From the NCBI GenBank assembly GCA_051025295.1, contig JBMGJV010000006.1: DNA of 64,000 nt. The stretch is one strand, 5' to 3'. The notes beneath the pieces are model-generated. The model worked only from the letters and a program-made list of their open reading frames with translations. It did not search any database and had not been told where the DNA came from. This stretch comes from KBS-83 sp051025295 (GTDB lineage Bacteria > Acidobacteriota > Terriglobia > Terriglobales > Acidobacteriaceae). Positions 35,146 to 44,390 of this stretch are shown here, one piece after another (position 1 is the first letter of the stretch; each line of letters opens with the position of its first letter). The translations under genes and the position numbers were made by a program.

Positions 35146-36095
35146 ACCGTTGCGCCGCCTTCCAGGCTCTTGCCAGGTGTAAGAATGCGCGGCAACTGCA
35201 GGTGGATGGTCGCACCGTGGCCCTCACCTGCGCTCTCTGCAAAGGCATCGCCCCCGTGCTGGCGTGCGATCGATCGCACCAGGAACAGACCGAGCCCTGT
35301 GCCCTTCACGCGCAGAATGCTGCGGTGTGGCACGCGATAGAAGCGGCGAAAGATGCGCTTGAGCTGTGTCTGCGGGATGCCCAGGCCCTGGTCGGCGACA
35401 CTCACCATCACCCACGCATCGCTCTCCACTGACAGCACTACGGTCAGCTGCGCGCCTTCCGGCGAGTACTTCACCGCATTGTCCAGGATGTTCATCACCG
35501 CCGTGCGCAGCTCGTCGGCGTTGCCGGCCACATCGAAGCTCGAGCCGCCGGGTGCGCCTTCGAGCGCCCGCCGCTCTACTTCAATCGCACCGGGTGGCAG
35601 GTGATAGCGCAATCGCGCCGTGACCGCCGCCTGCTCCACCAACTGATCCATCGGCACGCGTTCCCGCACCTGGCTCTTCGAGCGCTGACCCAGCTCACCG
35701 GCCTTCAGCACCTGTTCCACGGTCGCCATCAGCCGGTCGGTATCGTCCGCCATGATGGTGAAGAACTCCAGTTGCTGCTCGCGCGTTACCTCGCGCCGAC
35801 GCATGGTGTCCAGGTAGAGGCGGATCGAGGTAATGGGCGTCTTCAACTCATGTGTCACGGCATTCAGGAAGCTGTCCTGCTGCTCGCTGCGACGCACTTC
35901 GCGCACCAGGAAGACCGTATTCACAATCAGCCCGGCGATCAGCAGGCCGAAGAAGGGAATGCCGATCACCAGCGGCATCAGGCGACGCCAGTTCAGGATG
36001 ATCCAGCCGACATTCAAAGTGAGCGCGACGCCGACCAGGCAAACACCCAGCGCGATGAAAAAGAACATCGCCCGGCCCCGCCGTGTGATCCGCAT
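35142..36095 (-). CDS. Membrane sensor histidine kinase
   Basis: 317 residues. Two membrane helices (about 9-30 and 37-60) flank a very short loop, so it has almost no periplasmic sensor domain. HisKA follows with His in THELKTPITSIRLYLD, then N-box NILDNAVKYSPEG and G-boxes DQGLGIPQ and GTGLGLFLV. The start ATG 36095 follows TATACT-like sequence and GGGGC; the long upstream extension is not supported. The stop overlaps the response-regulator start (ATGA). The lack of a loop suggests intramembrane or accessory-protein sensing. Confidence 0.9.
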   Translation of the reverse strand: MRITRRGRAMFFFIALGVCLVGVALTLNVGWIILNWRRLMPLVIGIPFFGLLIAGLIVNTVFLVREVRRSEQQDSFLNAVTHELKTPITSIRLYLDTMRRREVTREQQLEFFTIMADDTDRLMATVEQVLKAGELGQRSKSQVRERVPMDQLVEQAAVTARLRYHLPPGAIEVERRALEGAPGGSSFDVAGNADELRTAVMNILDNAVKYSPEGAQLTVVLSVESDAWVMVSVADQGLGIPQTQLKRIFRRFYRVPHRSILRVKGTGLGLFLVRSIARQHGGDAFAESAGEGHGATIHLQLPRILTPGKSLEGGATV

Positions 36096-36112
36096 CGTGC
36101 CCCAAAGTATAG

Positions 36113-36142
36113 CGGCGCCGGCAGAGTTGTCTGCCGGCGCCG
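36113..36142 (-). terminator. Terminator hairpin downstream of the desaturase
   Basis: A perfect 13-bp GC-rich stem (36113-36125 with 36130-36142) has a GTTG loop. It lies 39 nt after the desaturase stop on the minus strand. No strong T tract follows. Confidence 0.7.
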
Positions 36143-36181
36143 TGGAATGCTGCTTGGTTCGTGTGTTCTCTCGGCGTGCGA

Positions 36182-37141
36182 TTAGGCTGCGCCCGCGGGA
36201 CGCGGATTTGCCGGATCGTACGAAGCGATCTTGATCTGCGTCGCGAGCCCGAGCTTGCTCAGCAGCCAGATGCCCCAGTAGTTCGGATCCAGTTCGTACC
36301 AGGCCAGTCCGTGGCGTGCAGAAACGGGGTGCGCGTGATGGTTGTTGTGCCAGCCTTCGCCGCCGGTCAGCATCGCTACCCACCACAGGTTGCGCGACTC
36401 GTCCTTCGTGGCAAAGCGGCGCGAGCCCCACATGTGCGTCGCCGAGTTCACCAGCCACGTGGCATGCAGCCCCAGGGTGACGCGCAGGAAGATGCCCCAC
36501 AGAACTGCAGGCCAGCCACCGATGGCAAGCAGCCCCAGGCCGACCACGACCAGCGGCACCCAGTGGTAGCGGCTCAGCATGCGATGCACCGGGTCTTTCG
36601 CCAGGTCCGGAGCATAGCGCGACAGCAGGGCTGTCTCATGGTGCAGCGCGTCGCCCTTCAGGATCCAGTCGACGTGTGCCCACCAGCCACCATCGTGCGG
36701 GGTGTGCGGATCGCCTTCATGATCGCTGAGCTGGTGATGCACGCGGTGTGTCGCGACCCAGAAGATCGGCCCACCCTCGAGCGAGAGCGTGGCGCAGATC
36801 GTCATCGCGTACTCCACCCATTTCGGCACCTTGTAGCCTCGGTGCGTCAGCAGCCGGTGATAGCACATCCCGATCCCGACGTTGATCGCGAGCACGTAGA
36901 GAACGACGGCGGCGATGAAACCCGTCCACGTGAAGAAGAACAGCGCCGCGACAGCGCCGACATGGAACGCGAGCATGAAGACTGTGGTGATCCAGTTGCG
37001 GCGGCTGCCCTGCGTGGCCTTGCCGAGCACTGGCACATCGACCTTGCCGCGCTTCGACCGCTCGGCGGCAATCTTCGCTGCCGGATAGGAAGCGGGGGAG
37101 GGGGAGGGAGCTTCGAGGATGTCAGGCATTTCAACGGGCAT
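36182..37141 (-). CDS. Acyl-CoA / acyl-lipid fatty acid desaturase (delta-9 type)
   Basis: 319 residues. The three iron-binding His boxes are HRLLTH, HRVHH and HNNHH. About four membrane helices surround them, and the N-terminal 50 residues are polar. It introduces a cis double bond, usually at C9, in a membrane reaction needing O2 and an electron donor. I use ATG 37141; an in-frame ATG at 37129 is close and has a similar signal. It is divergent from the YncE/phosphoesterase gene. Confidence 0.9.
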   Translation of the reverse strand: MPVEMPDILEAPSPSPASYPAAKIAAERSKRGKVDVPVLGKATQGSRRNWITTVFMLAFHVGAVAALFFFTWTGFIAAVVLYVLAINVGIGMCYHRLLTHRGYKVPKWVEYAMTICATLSLEGGPIFWVATHRVHHQLSDHEGDPHTPHDGGWWAHVDWILKGDALHHETALLSRYAPDLAKDPVHRMLSRYHWVPLVVVGLGLLAIGGWPAVLWGIFLRVTLGLHATWLVNSATHMWGSRRFATKDESRNLWWVAMLTGGEGWHNNHHAHPVSARHGLAWYELDPNYWGIWLLSKLGLATQIKIASYDPANPRPAGAA

Positions 37142-37241
37142 GCGCGAGGAGACCTTGTTTGGAATAGCTTCAACTTCGACCCTACCAGCAGCCTCCGGAC
37201 CCCCTCCGTAACAGTTTTGTAATCGCGGTACGCAGGGGTGC

Positions 37242-40037
37242 ATGAGACAAAAGTTCATGCGGATTTTCTTCACGAAACGGGTGTTCTCGAGTGGTCTATT
37301 GCTGGCTGCCACAACAGTTGTAGGTCTGGCCCAGGGTCCAACGCCCCTCCCAACCAGCAAAGAACTCAGTCCGGTGCCGGGCTCGCCGCAAGGAACGAAC
37401 AACCTGCCGATGACGGTCGCGGTCTCTCCGGACGGTCGCCACCTCGCGCTGCTGAACGCGGGCTACGGCTCGGCAGACTCGCAGTACCTCCAATCGATCG
37501 CCCTGGTCGACACCGCCACGGGCAAGGTGATCGACGTTCCGGACGCGCGCACGGACCGCCACATGCCCCAGATGCTCTATCAGGGGCTCGCCTTCAGCTC
37601 CGATGGCACGCGCCTCTTCGCCTCTTTCGATTCGCTCACCGCGCCCGAGGGCGGCAAAACCTGGCAGACCGGCAATGCCATCGCGGTCTACCGCATTGAT
37701 GCCGACAAGCTCACGCCGGAGCGGCTGATCCCCATTCCTCTCCAGACGCTCGCGCCTGGCCGCGCACAGAACAGGCTCGCCGCCGCTCTGCCGCCAGGCA
37801 AGGCCATTCCGTCTCCGGCTGGCCTCGCCGTCGTGAAGAGCGCAAAGGACGATCAGCTTCTCGTGGCCGACGACCTCTCCGACGACGTCCTGCTGATCGA
37901 TGCAGCGAGCGGCACCATCCGCCAGCGTTTCGATCTCTCGACTGGCCCCGTAGTGCCCTCCGCCTATCCCTTCGTCGTCACGGCAACTCGCGACGGCAGC
38001 CGGGGCTTCGTCGCACTATGGAACGCCTCCGCAGTCGCCGAGCTCGACCTGCGCAGCGGCAAGGTACTGGGCACTGTATCGCTGCTGCCGCCCAAGGACG
38101 CGACCTCACCCGGATCACACCCGGCCGCGCTCGCCCTCTCCCCCGATGAGAAGACGCTCTACGTCGCGCTCGCCAATCGCGATGCCGCCGCGGCAATCTC
38201 AGTCGCTGGTTCCGCGATGAAACTCACCGGCCTCTACGACACGCGCCTGCCCGGCCAGACACTCTTTGGTGCGGAGCCGGATGCATTGGCGCTCTCCGCG
38301 GATGGCACTTCGCTGTATGTAGCCAACGCAGGCACAGATTCCGTCGCCGTCTTCAAGACGCGTCGCTCGCACGCCGGCACCCCTCAACAGGCAGAAGGCT
38401 TCGTGCCCACGGAGTGGCTCCCCACCGGGCTCGCCCTCGTCAACCAGCACCTCTTCATCGCCACCGGCAAGGGCAAGGGCACCGGCCCCAACAACCATCC
38501 GCAGCCTGGCGCCCCGCAGCGCTCCTCCACTTACATCGCCACGCTCCTGCGCGGCTCGCTCGCCTCCATCGATCTCACCCAGGCACGCGCGCAGCTCGCA
38601 TCGCTCACGCGCCAGTCGGTCGAGAGCAACATGCAGAACGCCGCCGCGGTCCACATCCGCTTCCATGGCGGCGCAAACCCCATCCGCCACGTGATCTACA
38701 TCATCAAAGAAAACCGCACCTACGATCAGGTCTTCGGCGATCTGAAGTCAGGCGATGGCGACCCCAGCCTCACCATGTACGGTCGCGACATCACGCCCAA
38801 CCAGCACAAGCTCGCGGAGCAGTTCGGCATCCTCGACAACTTTTACGACTCGGGTGAGGTCTCGGGCGACGGCCACGTCTGGTCGACCGCCGCCATCACC
38901 AGCGACTACACCGAGCGCACGTGGCAGCAGTCCTATCGCGGCAAGGAGCGGATCTACGACTACGAAGGCGTGGTCGAGAACGGCTTCCCGCTCGCCGAGA
39001 AGATTCCCGACGTGAACGAACCCGCGAGCAGCTATCTCTGGACGAACCTCGCGCGCCACGGCAAGAGCTACTACCACTTCGGCGAGTTCGTCGCGACGCA
39101 CTTCTGCGGTTCGGACGAGCCCGCGCCACGCAAGAGCCCGACCGAGGGCACACCCGAACCCGAGCCGGAGCATTGCACTGAGCCTGCAATCGCGCCCGGC
39201 AGTGAGGTCCCCGCCATGTATGGCGGCGGCAAGAGCCCGTACCCGTGGGCCATTCCTCGCATCGCGGAGAACGTCGCAACCAAGCCCGAGCTGGTGGGGC
39301 ACTTCGATCCCAACTATCCCGACTTCGAACTCGATTTCCCGGATCAGTTACGGTTTGAAGAGTTCGATCAACAGTTCAAACAGTGGGTAGCAAAGCGAAA
39401 CAGCGGCAGAGACGAAATGCCGGCGTTCGTCATGCTGCGCTTTCCCAACGACCACACGGGCGGCACCCGCCCGGGCAAGCCAACTCCCAGCGCATCGGTG
39501 GCTGACAACGACCTCGCCGTCGGCCGCGCCGTTGAGGCCGTCTCGCACAGCCCGTACTGGAACGACACCGCCTTCTTCATCCTCGAAGACGACGCACAGG
39601 CCGGCGCCGATCACGTCGATGCGCACCGCAGCACCGCGCTCGTCGTCAGCAAGTACGCGCCGCGGCAGGCGACGCCCTTCGTCGAGCACAGCTTCTACAC
39701 CACGGTGAGCATGGTCCGCACCATGGAGGACCTGCTCGGCGTACCGCCGATGAACAACAACGACGCCTTCGCGCCGCCCATCGCCGCGCTCTTCGGCGGT
39801 GCAGGGGATCAGCCCGCCTTCGACGCGGACGTCAGCAACCGAGACAACGGCCTGATCTATACCGCGAACAAGCCAAGCGCGCCGGGTGCAAAGCAATCCA
39901 GCCGCATGGACTTCCGCCACGAAGACCATGTCGATCCGCAGAAGCTCAACGTGATCCTGTGGCGCGATGCGAAGGGAAACACACCGCTCCCGGCAGCGTT
40001 GCGCATTCCGGCAGGGAAGCGCCGCGACGACGACTAG
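37242..40037 (+). CDS. YncE-like beta-propeller fused to a phosphoesterase (AcpA/PLC type)
   Basis: 931 residues with a signal peptide (about 1-31). The N-terminal half is a YVTN/YncE-type seven-bladed propeller (repeats such as TVAVSPDGRHLAL, ALALSPDEKTLYV, ALALSADGTSLYV). The C-terminal half is an alkaline-phosphatase-superfamily domain (HVIYIIKENRTYDQVFGD, SGDGHVWS, FILEDDAQAGADHVDAHRS), with metal-binding Asp and His. Such bifunctional proteins are predicted periplasmic or secreted phosphatases or phospholipases. Substrate unknown. It ends at a convergent terminator opposite mqnD. Confidence 0.86.
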   Translation: MRQKFMRIFFTKRVFSSGLLLAATTVVGLAQGPTPLPTSKELSPVPGSPQGTNNLPMTVAVSPDGRHLALLNAGYGSADSQYLQSIALVDTATGKVIDVPDARTDRHMPQMLYQGLAFSSDGTRLFASFDSLTAPEGGKTWQTGNAIAVYRIDADKLTPERLIPIPLQTLAPGRAQNRLAAALPPGKAIPSPAGLAVVKSAKDDQLLVADDLSDDVLLIDAASGTIRQRFDLSTGPVVPSAYPFVVTATRDGSRGFVALWNASAVAELDLRSGKVLGTVSLLPPKDATSPGSHPAALALSPDEKTLYVALANRDAAAAISVAGSAMKLTGLYDTRLPGQTLFGAEPDALALSADGTSLYVANAGTDSVAVFKTRRSHAGTPQQAEGFVPTEWLPTGLALVNQHLFIATGKGKGTGPNNHPQPGAPQRSSTYIATLLRGSLASIDLTQARAQLASLTRQSVESNMQNAAAVHIRFHGGANPIRHVIYIIKENRTYDQVFGDLKSGDGDPSLTMYGRDITPNQHKLAEQFGILDNFYDSGEVSGDGHVWSTAAITSDYTERTWQQSYRGKERIYDYEGVVENGFPLAEKIPDVNEPASSYLWTNLARHGKSYYHFGEFVATHFCGSDEPAPRKSPTEGTPEPEPEHCTEPAIAPGSEVPAMYGGGKSPYPWAIPRIAENVATKPELVGHFDPNYPDFELDFPDQLRFEEFDQQFKQWVAKRNSGRDEMPAFVMLRFPNDHTGGTRPGKPTPSASVADNDLAVGRAVEAVSHSPYWNDTAFFILEDDAQAGADHVDAHRSTALVVSKYAPRQATPFVEHSFYTTVSMVRTMEDLLGVPPMNNNDAFAPPIAALFGGAGDQPAFDADVSNRDNGLIYTANKPSAPGAKQSSRMDFRHEDHVDPQKLNVILWRDAKGNTPLPAALRIPAGKRRDDD

Positions 40038-40059
40038 CCGCATGCGACTGCGCAAATGC

Positions 40060-40088
40060 AGAGAGGCGGCCATCGTGGCCGCCTCTCT
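40060..40088. terminator. Convergent terminator between the phosphoesterase and mqnD
   Basis: A perfect 13-bp stem (40060-40072 with 40076-40088) has a TCG loop. It lies in the 81-nt space between two convergent genes, so it can serve both strands. Confidence 0.8.
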
Positions 40089-40118
40089 TAGCTTCTGGTC
40101 AGACTTGGTTCGAGTCCG

Positions 40119-40991
40119 TCAGCCGACGAAGTCGACGTTCACTGGGTGCGGGATGATGCCGCGCTCATGGCCCAGGGCCAGCAGGCGGCGAATCGCTTCC
40201 TTGCCGTCCTCGCCGTAGTTCAGCGTGCGCTCGTTCACGTACATGCTGACGAAGCGATTCGCGAGCTGCGTGTCGAGATCGCGCGCAAATTGCATCGCGT
40301 AGGCCAGCGCCTCTTCGCGGTGGTCGAGCGCATGCTGGATGCTCTCCCGCAGCGCGCGCGTCACAACGCGCATCGTCTCGTCACCCAGGCTGCGACGAAT
40401 CGCATTGCCGCCCAGCGGAAGCGGCAGTCCGGTCTGTTCGCGCCACCACTGGCCCAGGTCGAGCACCTTGAACAGCCCGCTCGCCGCGTACGTGAGCTGC
40501 CCCTCGTGAATGATCAGCCCTGCCTCATGCTTGCCGGCCAGTACCTCGGGGATGATCTGATCGAACGGCACTAGCGTCGTCTCGATCTCCGGTGCGAACA
40601 GCTTCAACGACAGCGCCGCCGTGGTCAGCTCACCGGGAATCGCGATGCGCACTTTCTTGATCTCGTCCAGCGAGAAGCGCCGCGAGGACACGATCATCGG
40701 GCCATAGCCTTCGCCCACGCTGCCGCCGCACGCCATCAGCGTGTAGCGGTCCTGCATGTACGGGTACGCGTGGAACGAGATCGCGGTCACGTCGTAGAAC
40801 GCTTCCTTGATCGCTCTCTGGTTCAGCGTCTCGATATCGGTCAGCGTGTGGGTGAACTTCAGTCCGGGCACGCGCACCTTGTTGGTCGCCAGCCCGTAGA
40901 ACATGAAAGCGTCATCGGAGTCGGGCGAGTGCGCGATGGTGATCTCGCGCACGCCTGTGGTGGTCTGTTCCATCTGCGGGATGGTGCTCAC
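40119..40991 (-). CDS. mqnD: 1,4-dihydroxy-6-naphthoate synthase
   Basis: 290 residues from GTG 40991. It starts ITIAHSPDSDDAFMFYGLA, the MqnD signature. The substrate-binding fold continues with CGGSVGEGYGPMIV and HEGQLTY. The enzyme converts cyclic dehypoxanthinylfutalosine to 1,4-dihydroxy-6-naphthoate in the futalosine route to menaquinone. AAAGGAA lies about 10 nt before the GTG, so I prefer it to the ATG at 40973. mqnE is about 9.5 kb downstream. bioY lies upstream on the same strand. Confidence 0.93.
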   Translation of the reverse strand: MSTIPQMEQTTTGVREITIAHSPDSDDAFMFYGLATNKVRVPGLKFTHTLTDIETLNQRAIKEAFYDVTAISFHAYPYMQDRYTLMACGGSVGEGYGPMIVSSRRFSLDEIKKVRIAIPGELTTAALSLKLFAPEIETTLVPFDQIIPEVLAGKHEAGLIIHEGQLTYAASGLFKVLDLGQWWREQTGLPLPLGGNAIRRSLGDETMRVVTRALRESIQHALDHREEALAYAMQFARDLDTQLANRFVSMYVNERTLNYGEDGKEAIRRLLALGHERGIIPHPVNVDFVG

Positions 40992-41044
40992 GCGATTGTG
41001 TTCCTTTCCGCAACCAGCCGGCGGCTGGCGATCGAGGCGCTGCT

Positions 41045-41686
41045 TTAGGAACGGACTGACGGGTCCGTTGGCTGCGCGCGCTGGGTGAATGAGAGGAAGA
41101 TCTGGGCGCAGGCAGCGGCTGCCAGCACCTTGGCCGCGTCGCTTACCAGGAACGGCGCAATCGAAACGCGGAGCAGGGTCGCAACGCCGGTGTGCGTCAG
41201 CACGCCGAACCACGCAGCGCCACCCGAGAGCAGCAGCAGATCGCCCACCGCCGCGCCCGCAAGTGCGCCGGCCCAGTTGCGCTTGGCCCAGCGGTAGAGC
41301 AGACCGGCAGCGGCAGCAGCGAACGGCTCGGCCATCAGGTAACCGCCACTGTAGCCGAAGAGCTGGAACAGGCCGCCCGGACCATGTGGGCTAAACACCG
41401 GCAGACCGGCCGCGCCTTCGAGCAGATAAAGCGTCAGCGCCGCGAAGCTCAGCGCGGGCGAGAGCAGCAGCCCCAGCAGCAGCACCGCGAAAGGCTGCAG
41501 CGTGATCGGCACCGGCGTAAAGCCGAGCGGCACCGAGATATGCGCGCAGAGCGCGACCAGCGCCGTCGCGGCGATCGCAATGCCGGCTTGCCCGGCAAGG
41601 TGGCGAACGTTGTCACTTGCGTGTGTGGCCAGCGGTGCTTCGACTGCGGACTGCTGCATGCTTTCAGGCGTCGTGTCGTGCATCAT
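41045..41686 (-). CDS. bioY: Biotin ECF transporter S component
   Basis: 213 residues, six hydrophobic helices. The BioY hallmark is LGFTPVPITLQPFAVLLLGLLLSP, and GPGGLFQLFGYSGGYL follows. It binds biotin and couples to an ECF module. No ecfA or ecfT is in the window, so it may work alone or with a distant module. ATG has GGAGA 5 nt upstream. A small membrane-protein gene ends 11 nt upstream on the same strand. Confidence 0.9.
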   Translation of the reverse strand: MMHDTTPESMQQSAVEAPLATHASDNVRHLAGQAGIAIAATALVALCAHISVPLGFTPVPITLQPFAVLLLGLLLSPALSFAALTLYLLEGAAGLPVFSPHGPGGLFQLFGYSGGYLMAEPFAAAAAGLLYRWAKRNWAGALAGAAVGDLLLLSGGAAWFGVLTHTGVATLLRVSIAPFLVSDAAKVLAAAACAQIFLSFTQRAQPTDPSVRS

Positions 41687-41697
41687 CCTGCTCTCCC

Positions 41698-41934
41698 TCA
41701 GTCTTCCGGCACGTCCGTGCTCGCGATCGCTTCGCGGGCCGGCTCGCTTTCCTTGAGGACCCCACCGCTCGTCCGCTCGCGGGCGTCGCGGCGAATGTGC
41801 CGGGCCACCGCGATCGCTGCCCAGAGCAGCGCAATCAGGCTCGCGATGAAGACGGCAAACAGCCAGCGCATGCGTCGGGGAGGCGGTCCTTCCAGAAAAG
41901 TCAGGATAACAAAGTCAGGCGTCACCCCGGGCAT
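41698..41934 (-). CDS. Small hypothetical single-pass membrane protein
   Basis: 78 residues with one membrane helix at about 22-45 (MRWLFAVFIASLIALLWAAIAVA) and a polar, acidic C-terminal tail. Family unknown. It fits tightly between cutA and bioY on the same strand: 30 nt after the cutA stop and 11 nt before bioY, which supports it being real. The start may instead be Met22 at 41871, just before the helix. Confidence 0.5.
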   Translation of the reverse strand: MPGVTPDFVILTFLEGPPPRRMRWLFAVFIASLIALLWAAIAVARHIRRDARERTSGGVLKESEPAREAIASTDVPED

Positions 41935-41964
41935 GTCGCTCGTGGCCGTTTCCAGCCGCTGGCA

Positions 41965-42282
41965 TCAGCGCACGTTCGCGAGCACCCACTGCAGGTAGGC
42001 TTCGCTGCCGCCCTCGATGTCGAGCACCAGGAACTCCGGCACGTCGTAGCTATGCAGTTCGTGGACCCGCTGGCGCAGCCCTTCCACAGCGGATTGCCGA
42101 GTTTTGATCAACAGCAGCGCCTCCTCCGCTGACTCGATCGCGTCCTGCCAGCGGTAGATCGAACGCACGCCGCCCAGCACATTCACGCACGCGGCCAGCC
42201 GCTCCTCGACCAGCGCGTGCGCGATGCGCTCACCCTCTCCGCGACTGCCCGCTGTTACCAGCACCAGGCGTGCTTCGCTCAT
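41965..42282 (-). CDS. cutA: CutA1-family divalent cation tolerance protein
   Basis: 105 residues, a PII-like trimer fold. The family cysteine is in LAACVNVLG and the conserved WQDAIESAEEALLLIKT follows. VPEFLVLDI is the third signature strand. CutA1 was linked to copper tolerance in E. coli but the biochemical role is not settled. GAGG lies near the ATG at 42282. It is divergent from the phosphohexomutase and likely leads the small operon with the membrane protein and bioY. Confidence 0.92.
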   Translation of the reverse strand: MSEARLVLVTAGSRGEGERIAHALVEERLAACVNVLGGVRSIYRWQDAIESAEEALLLIKTRQSAVEGLRQRVHELHSYDVPEFLVLDIEGGSEAYLQWVLANVR

Positions 42283-42433
42283 CGCTCAACCTCGCCGAAC
42301 CGAACGGCCACGCACAGCTCCGGTGCGCTCACCACGCGCTCTGCCATACAATCCTCCGCGAACCGCATCCGACGGCACAGCAACCTTCGATGTGCCCGGC
42401 GCGCGATCCCAACAGGAGAAAGACAGCAAAGCC

Positions 42434-43834
42434 ATGGCGACAGAGATCAAGTTCGGCACCTCGGGCTGGCGGGCCATCGTTGCGGAGGAGTTTACCCTCG
42501 CAAACATTCGACGCGCCGTCACCGGCATCGCCACACATGTCGCCAGCCAGCCGGGCAGCCATCGCGTGCTGGTCGGCCGCGATCCGCGCTTCATGGGCGA
42601 GATGTACGTCGACGAGGCCGCACGTCTGCTGGCCCAGCATGGCGTCACGCCGGTGGTCATCCCGGAGGCCGCGCCCACGCCGGCCATTGCCTACGCCATC
42701 CGCCGGACCAAGAGCAGTGGCAGCATCAACTTCACTGCCTCGCACAATCCGCCTGAGTACAACGGCATCAAGTTTTCGACCGCAGACGGCGCACCCGCGC
42801 TGCCGGACGTCACGAAACAGATCGAGGCCGCCATTCGCGACCTGGGTGATGCGCCAGTCGCGCCGGGCAAGCCCCTCACCAAGACCGAAACGCTCGATGT
42901 GAAGCCCGACTACCTGAAGCGACTCGCGGAACTCGTCAACTTCGAAGCCATTGAAGCCGCCAAGCTGAAGATCGTCTTCGATCCTTTCTGGGGCGCCGCG
43001 CGCGGCTACACATCCGACCTGCTGCGCGAGCACGGCATCAACGTCCACACCGTGCACGACTACCGCGACGTGCTCTTCGGCGGCCATGCACCGGAGCCGG
43101 ACGATCACCTGCTCGGCGACGCGAAGGCAAAGATGCGCGAGGTCGGCGCGCAGCTCGTCATCGCCACCGATGGCGACGCCGATCGCTTCGGCATCGTCGA
43201 TGCGGATGGCACGTTCATCCAGCCCAACTACATCATCGCGCTCCTGTTCGACTACCTGATCGAAACGCGCGGCTGGAAGAACGGCGTCGCCAAGTCGGTC
43301 GCGACCACGAACCTCATCAATGCCATCGCCGAGAAGAACAGCGTCCCGCTGCACGAGACGCCGGTTGGCTTCAAGTACATCGGCGAGCTCATCCTCAAAG
43401 ATGCGATCGCTATCGGCGGCGAGGAGAGCGCCGGTCTCACCATCCGCGGCCATGTGCCGGAGAAGGATGGCGTCATCGCTGGCCTCCTGGTCGCCGAGAT
43501 GGTGGCGCGTCGCGGCCGCAGCCTCGGGGAGCAACTCAGGACGCTCTTTGCCAAGTATGGTTCCTTCTACCCCGTGCGGGAGAACTTCCACTTGACCGAT
43601 GAGAGCAAGGAGAAGTTCACTGAAAAGGTGAAGCAGGACCCGACGGAGCTGGCCGGCAAGCGCGTGTCGCAGGTGGTGCGCACCGACGGGCTGAAGCTCA
43701 TCTTCGAGGATGGCTCCTGGGTCTGCTATCGCCTCTCCGGCACCGAACCGGTGGTGCGCGCCTACACCGAGGCGCGCAACCAAGAGGAGAGCGAAACACT
43801 CACGCAGGCCGCTAAAGACTGGGTCCTGCAGTAA
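42434..43834 (+). CDS. Phosphoglucomutase/phosphomannomutase family protein
   Basis: 466 residues. The phosphoserine loop is TASHNPPEYNGIK, metal loop DGDADRFG, sugar loop GGEESAGL, and phosphate-binding RLSGTEPVVRAY at the C-terminus. It interconverts hexose-1- and 6-phosphates; a phosphomannomutase activity would supply GDP-mannose to gmd, though glucose is equally possible. ATG 42434 has AGGAGA 14 nt upstream, rather far. TACAAT at 42347-42352 could be a -10 with an 81-nt leader. The frame extends upstream to 42224, but homology starts at MATEIKFGTSGWR. Confidence 0.92.
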   Translation: MATEIKFGTSGWRAIVAEEFTLANIRRAVTGIATHVASQPGSHRVLVGRDPRFMGEMYVDEAARLLAQHGVTPVVIPEAAPTPAIAYAIRRTKSSGSINFTASHNPPEYNGIKFSTADGAPALPDVTKQIEAAIRDLGDAPVAPGKPLTKTETLDVKPDYLKRLAELVNFEAIEAAKLKIVFDPFWGAARGYTSDLLREHGINVHTVHDYRDVLFGGHAPEPDDHLLGDAKAKMREVGAQLVIATDGDADRFGIVDADGTFIQPNYIIALLFDYLIETRGWKNGVAKSVATTNLINAIAEKNSVPLHETPVGFKYIGELILKDAIAIGGEESAGLTIRGHVPEKDGVIAGLLVAEMVARRGRSLGEQLRTLFAKYGSFYPVRENFHLTDESKEKFTEKVKQDPTELAGKRVSQVVRTDGLKLIFEDGSWVCYRLSGTEPVVRAYTEARNQEESETLTQAAKDWVLQ

Positions 43835-43852
43835 CGCAGAAGGGGAGCAGGC

Positions 43853-44302
43853 GTGCAGCAGTCAGCATCAGGATCGGGCCAGCCGGCCGCATCACCGCGC
43901 GGGCGGCTGGCCCAGCGCTTCACCCTGGCCACGGCTGCGCATACGCAGCGCCGTCGTGTTGCCACCGTATGCGCGGTCGTGATTGCGGCCCTGGTCGGCT
44001 ACCACGCATTATTTGGCGCCAACGGCCTGCTCGCTTATCAGGCCAAGCGGCAGGAAGACCAGGTGCTGCAACGTCAGCTCGAGCAGATCAGGCTCGAGAA
44101 CACCCGGCTCAAGGCCCACGTCGATCACCTCAAAAACGATCCCGATGCTATCGAGTACGAGGCCCACACGCGCCTGCGCTACACCCGGCCGGACCAGGTG
44201 ATCGTGCTGAACAATGAGCCCGAGGGCAGAGGCTCCGCACCCATGCAGCCTGTCGTGCCGCGACGCACCGCACCGGCTGCTCACAGCCCGCAAGCACGCT
44301 AG
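43853..44302 (+). CDS. FtsB/DivIC-like septum protein
   Basis: 149 residues. A basic N-terminus, one membrane helix at about 36-57 and a coiled coil at about 64-95 (QEDQVLQRQLEQIRLENTRL) are the FtsB/DivIC layout. RLRYTRPDQVIV near 110 is the family's conserved C-terminal strand. It likely joins FtsL and FtsQ in the divisome. The C-terminal tail is Pro-rich and disordered. It starts with GTG 18 nt after the phosphohexomutase and may be co-transcribed with it. Confidence 0.8.
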   Translation: MQQSASGSGQPAASPRGRLAQRFTLATAAHTQRRRVATVCAVVIAALVGYHALFGANGLLAYQAKRQEDQVLQRQLEQIRLENTRLKAHVDHLKNDPDAIEYEAHTRLRYTRPDQVIVLNNEPEGRGSAPMQPVVPRRTAPAAHSPQAR

Positions 44303-44378
44303 TCGTTCTGCCGCAACCCGTTCTGCCACGTATGGTTTACCGCAAGCGCCGGCATCTGGTGCGGCCTCTCTGCGCGTC

Positions 44379-44384
44379 TATACT
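44379..44384 (+). promoter_or_regulatory. -10 box of nuoB in leaderless position
   Basis: TATACT ends exactly 6 nt before the nuoB ATG at 44391. No clear -35 is visible. GAGGGT fills the gap but is too close to act as a Shine-Dalgarno. Confidence 0.5.
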
Positions 44385-44390
44385 GAGGGT

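Noticed and set aside
35142..36500. Histidine kinase extended upstream to 452 residues
   Set aside because: The extra N-terminal 135 residues are low-complexity and have no membrane or sensor features. They run into the desaturase gene and have no start signal.
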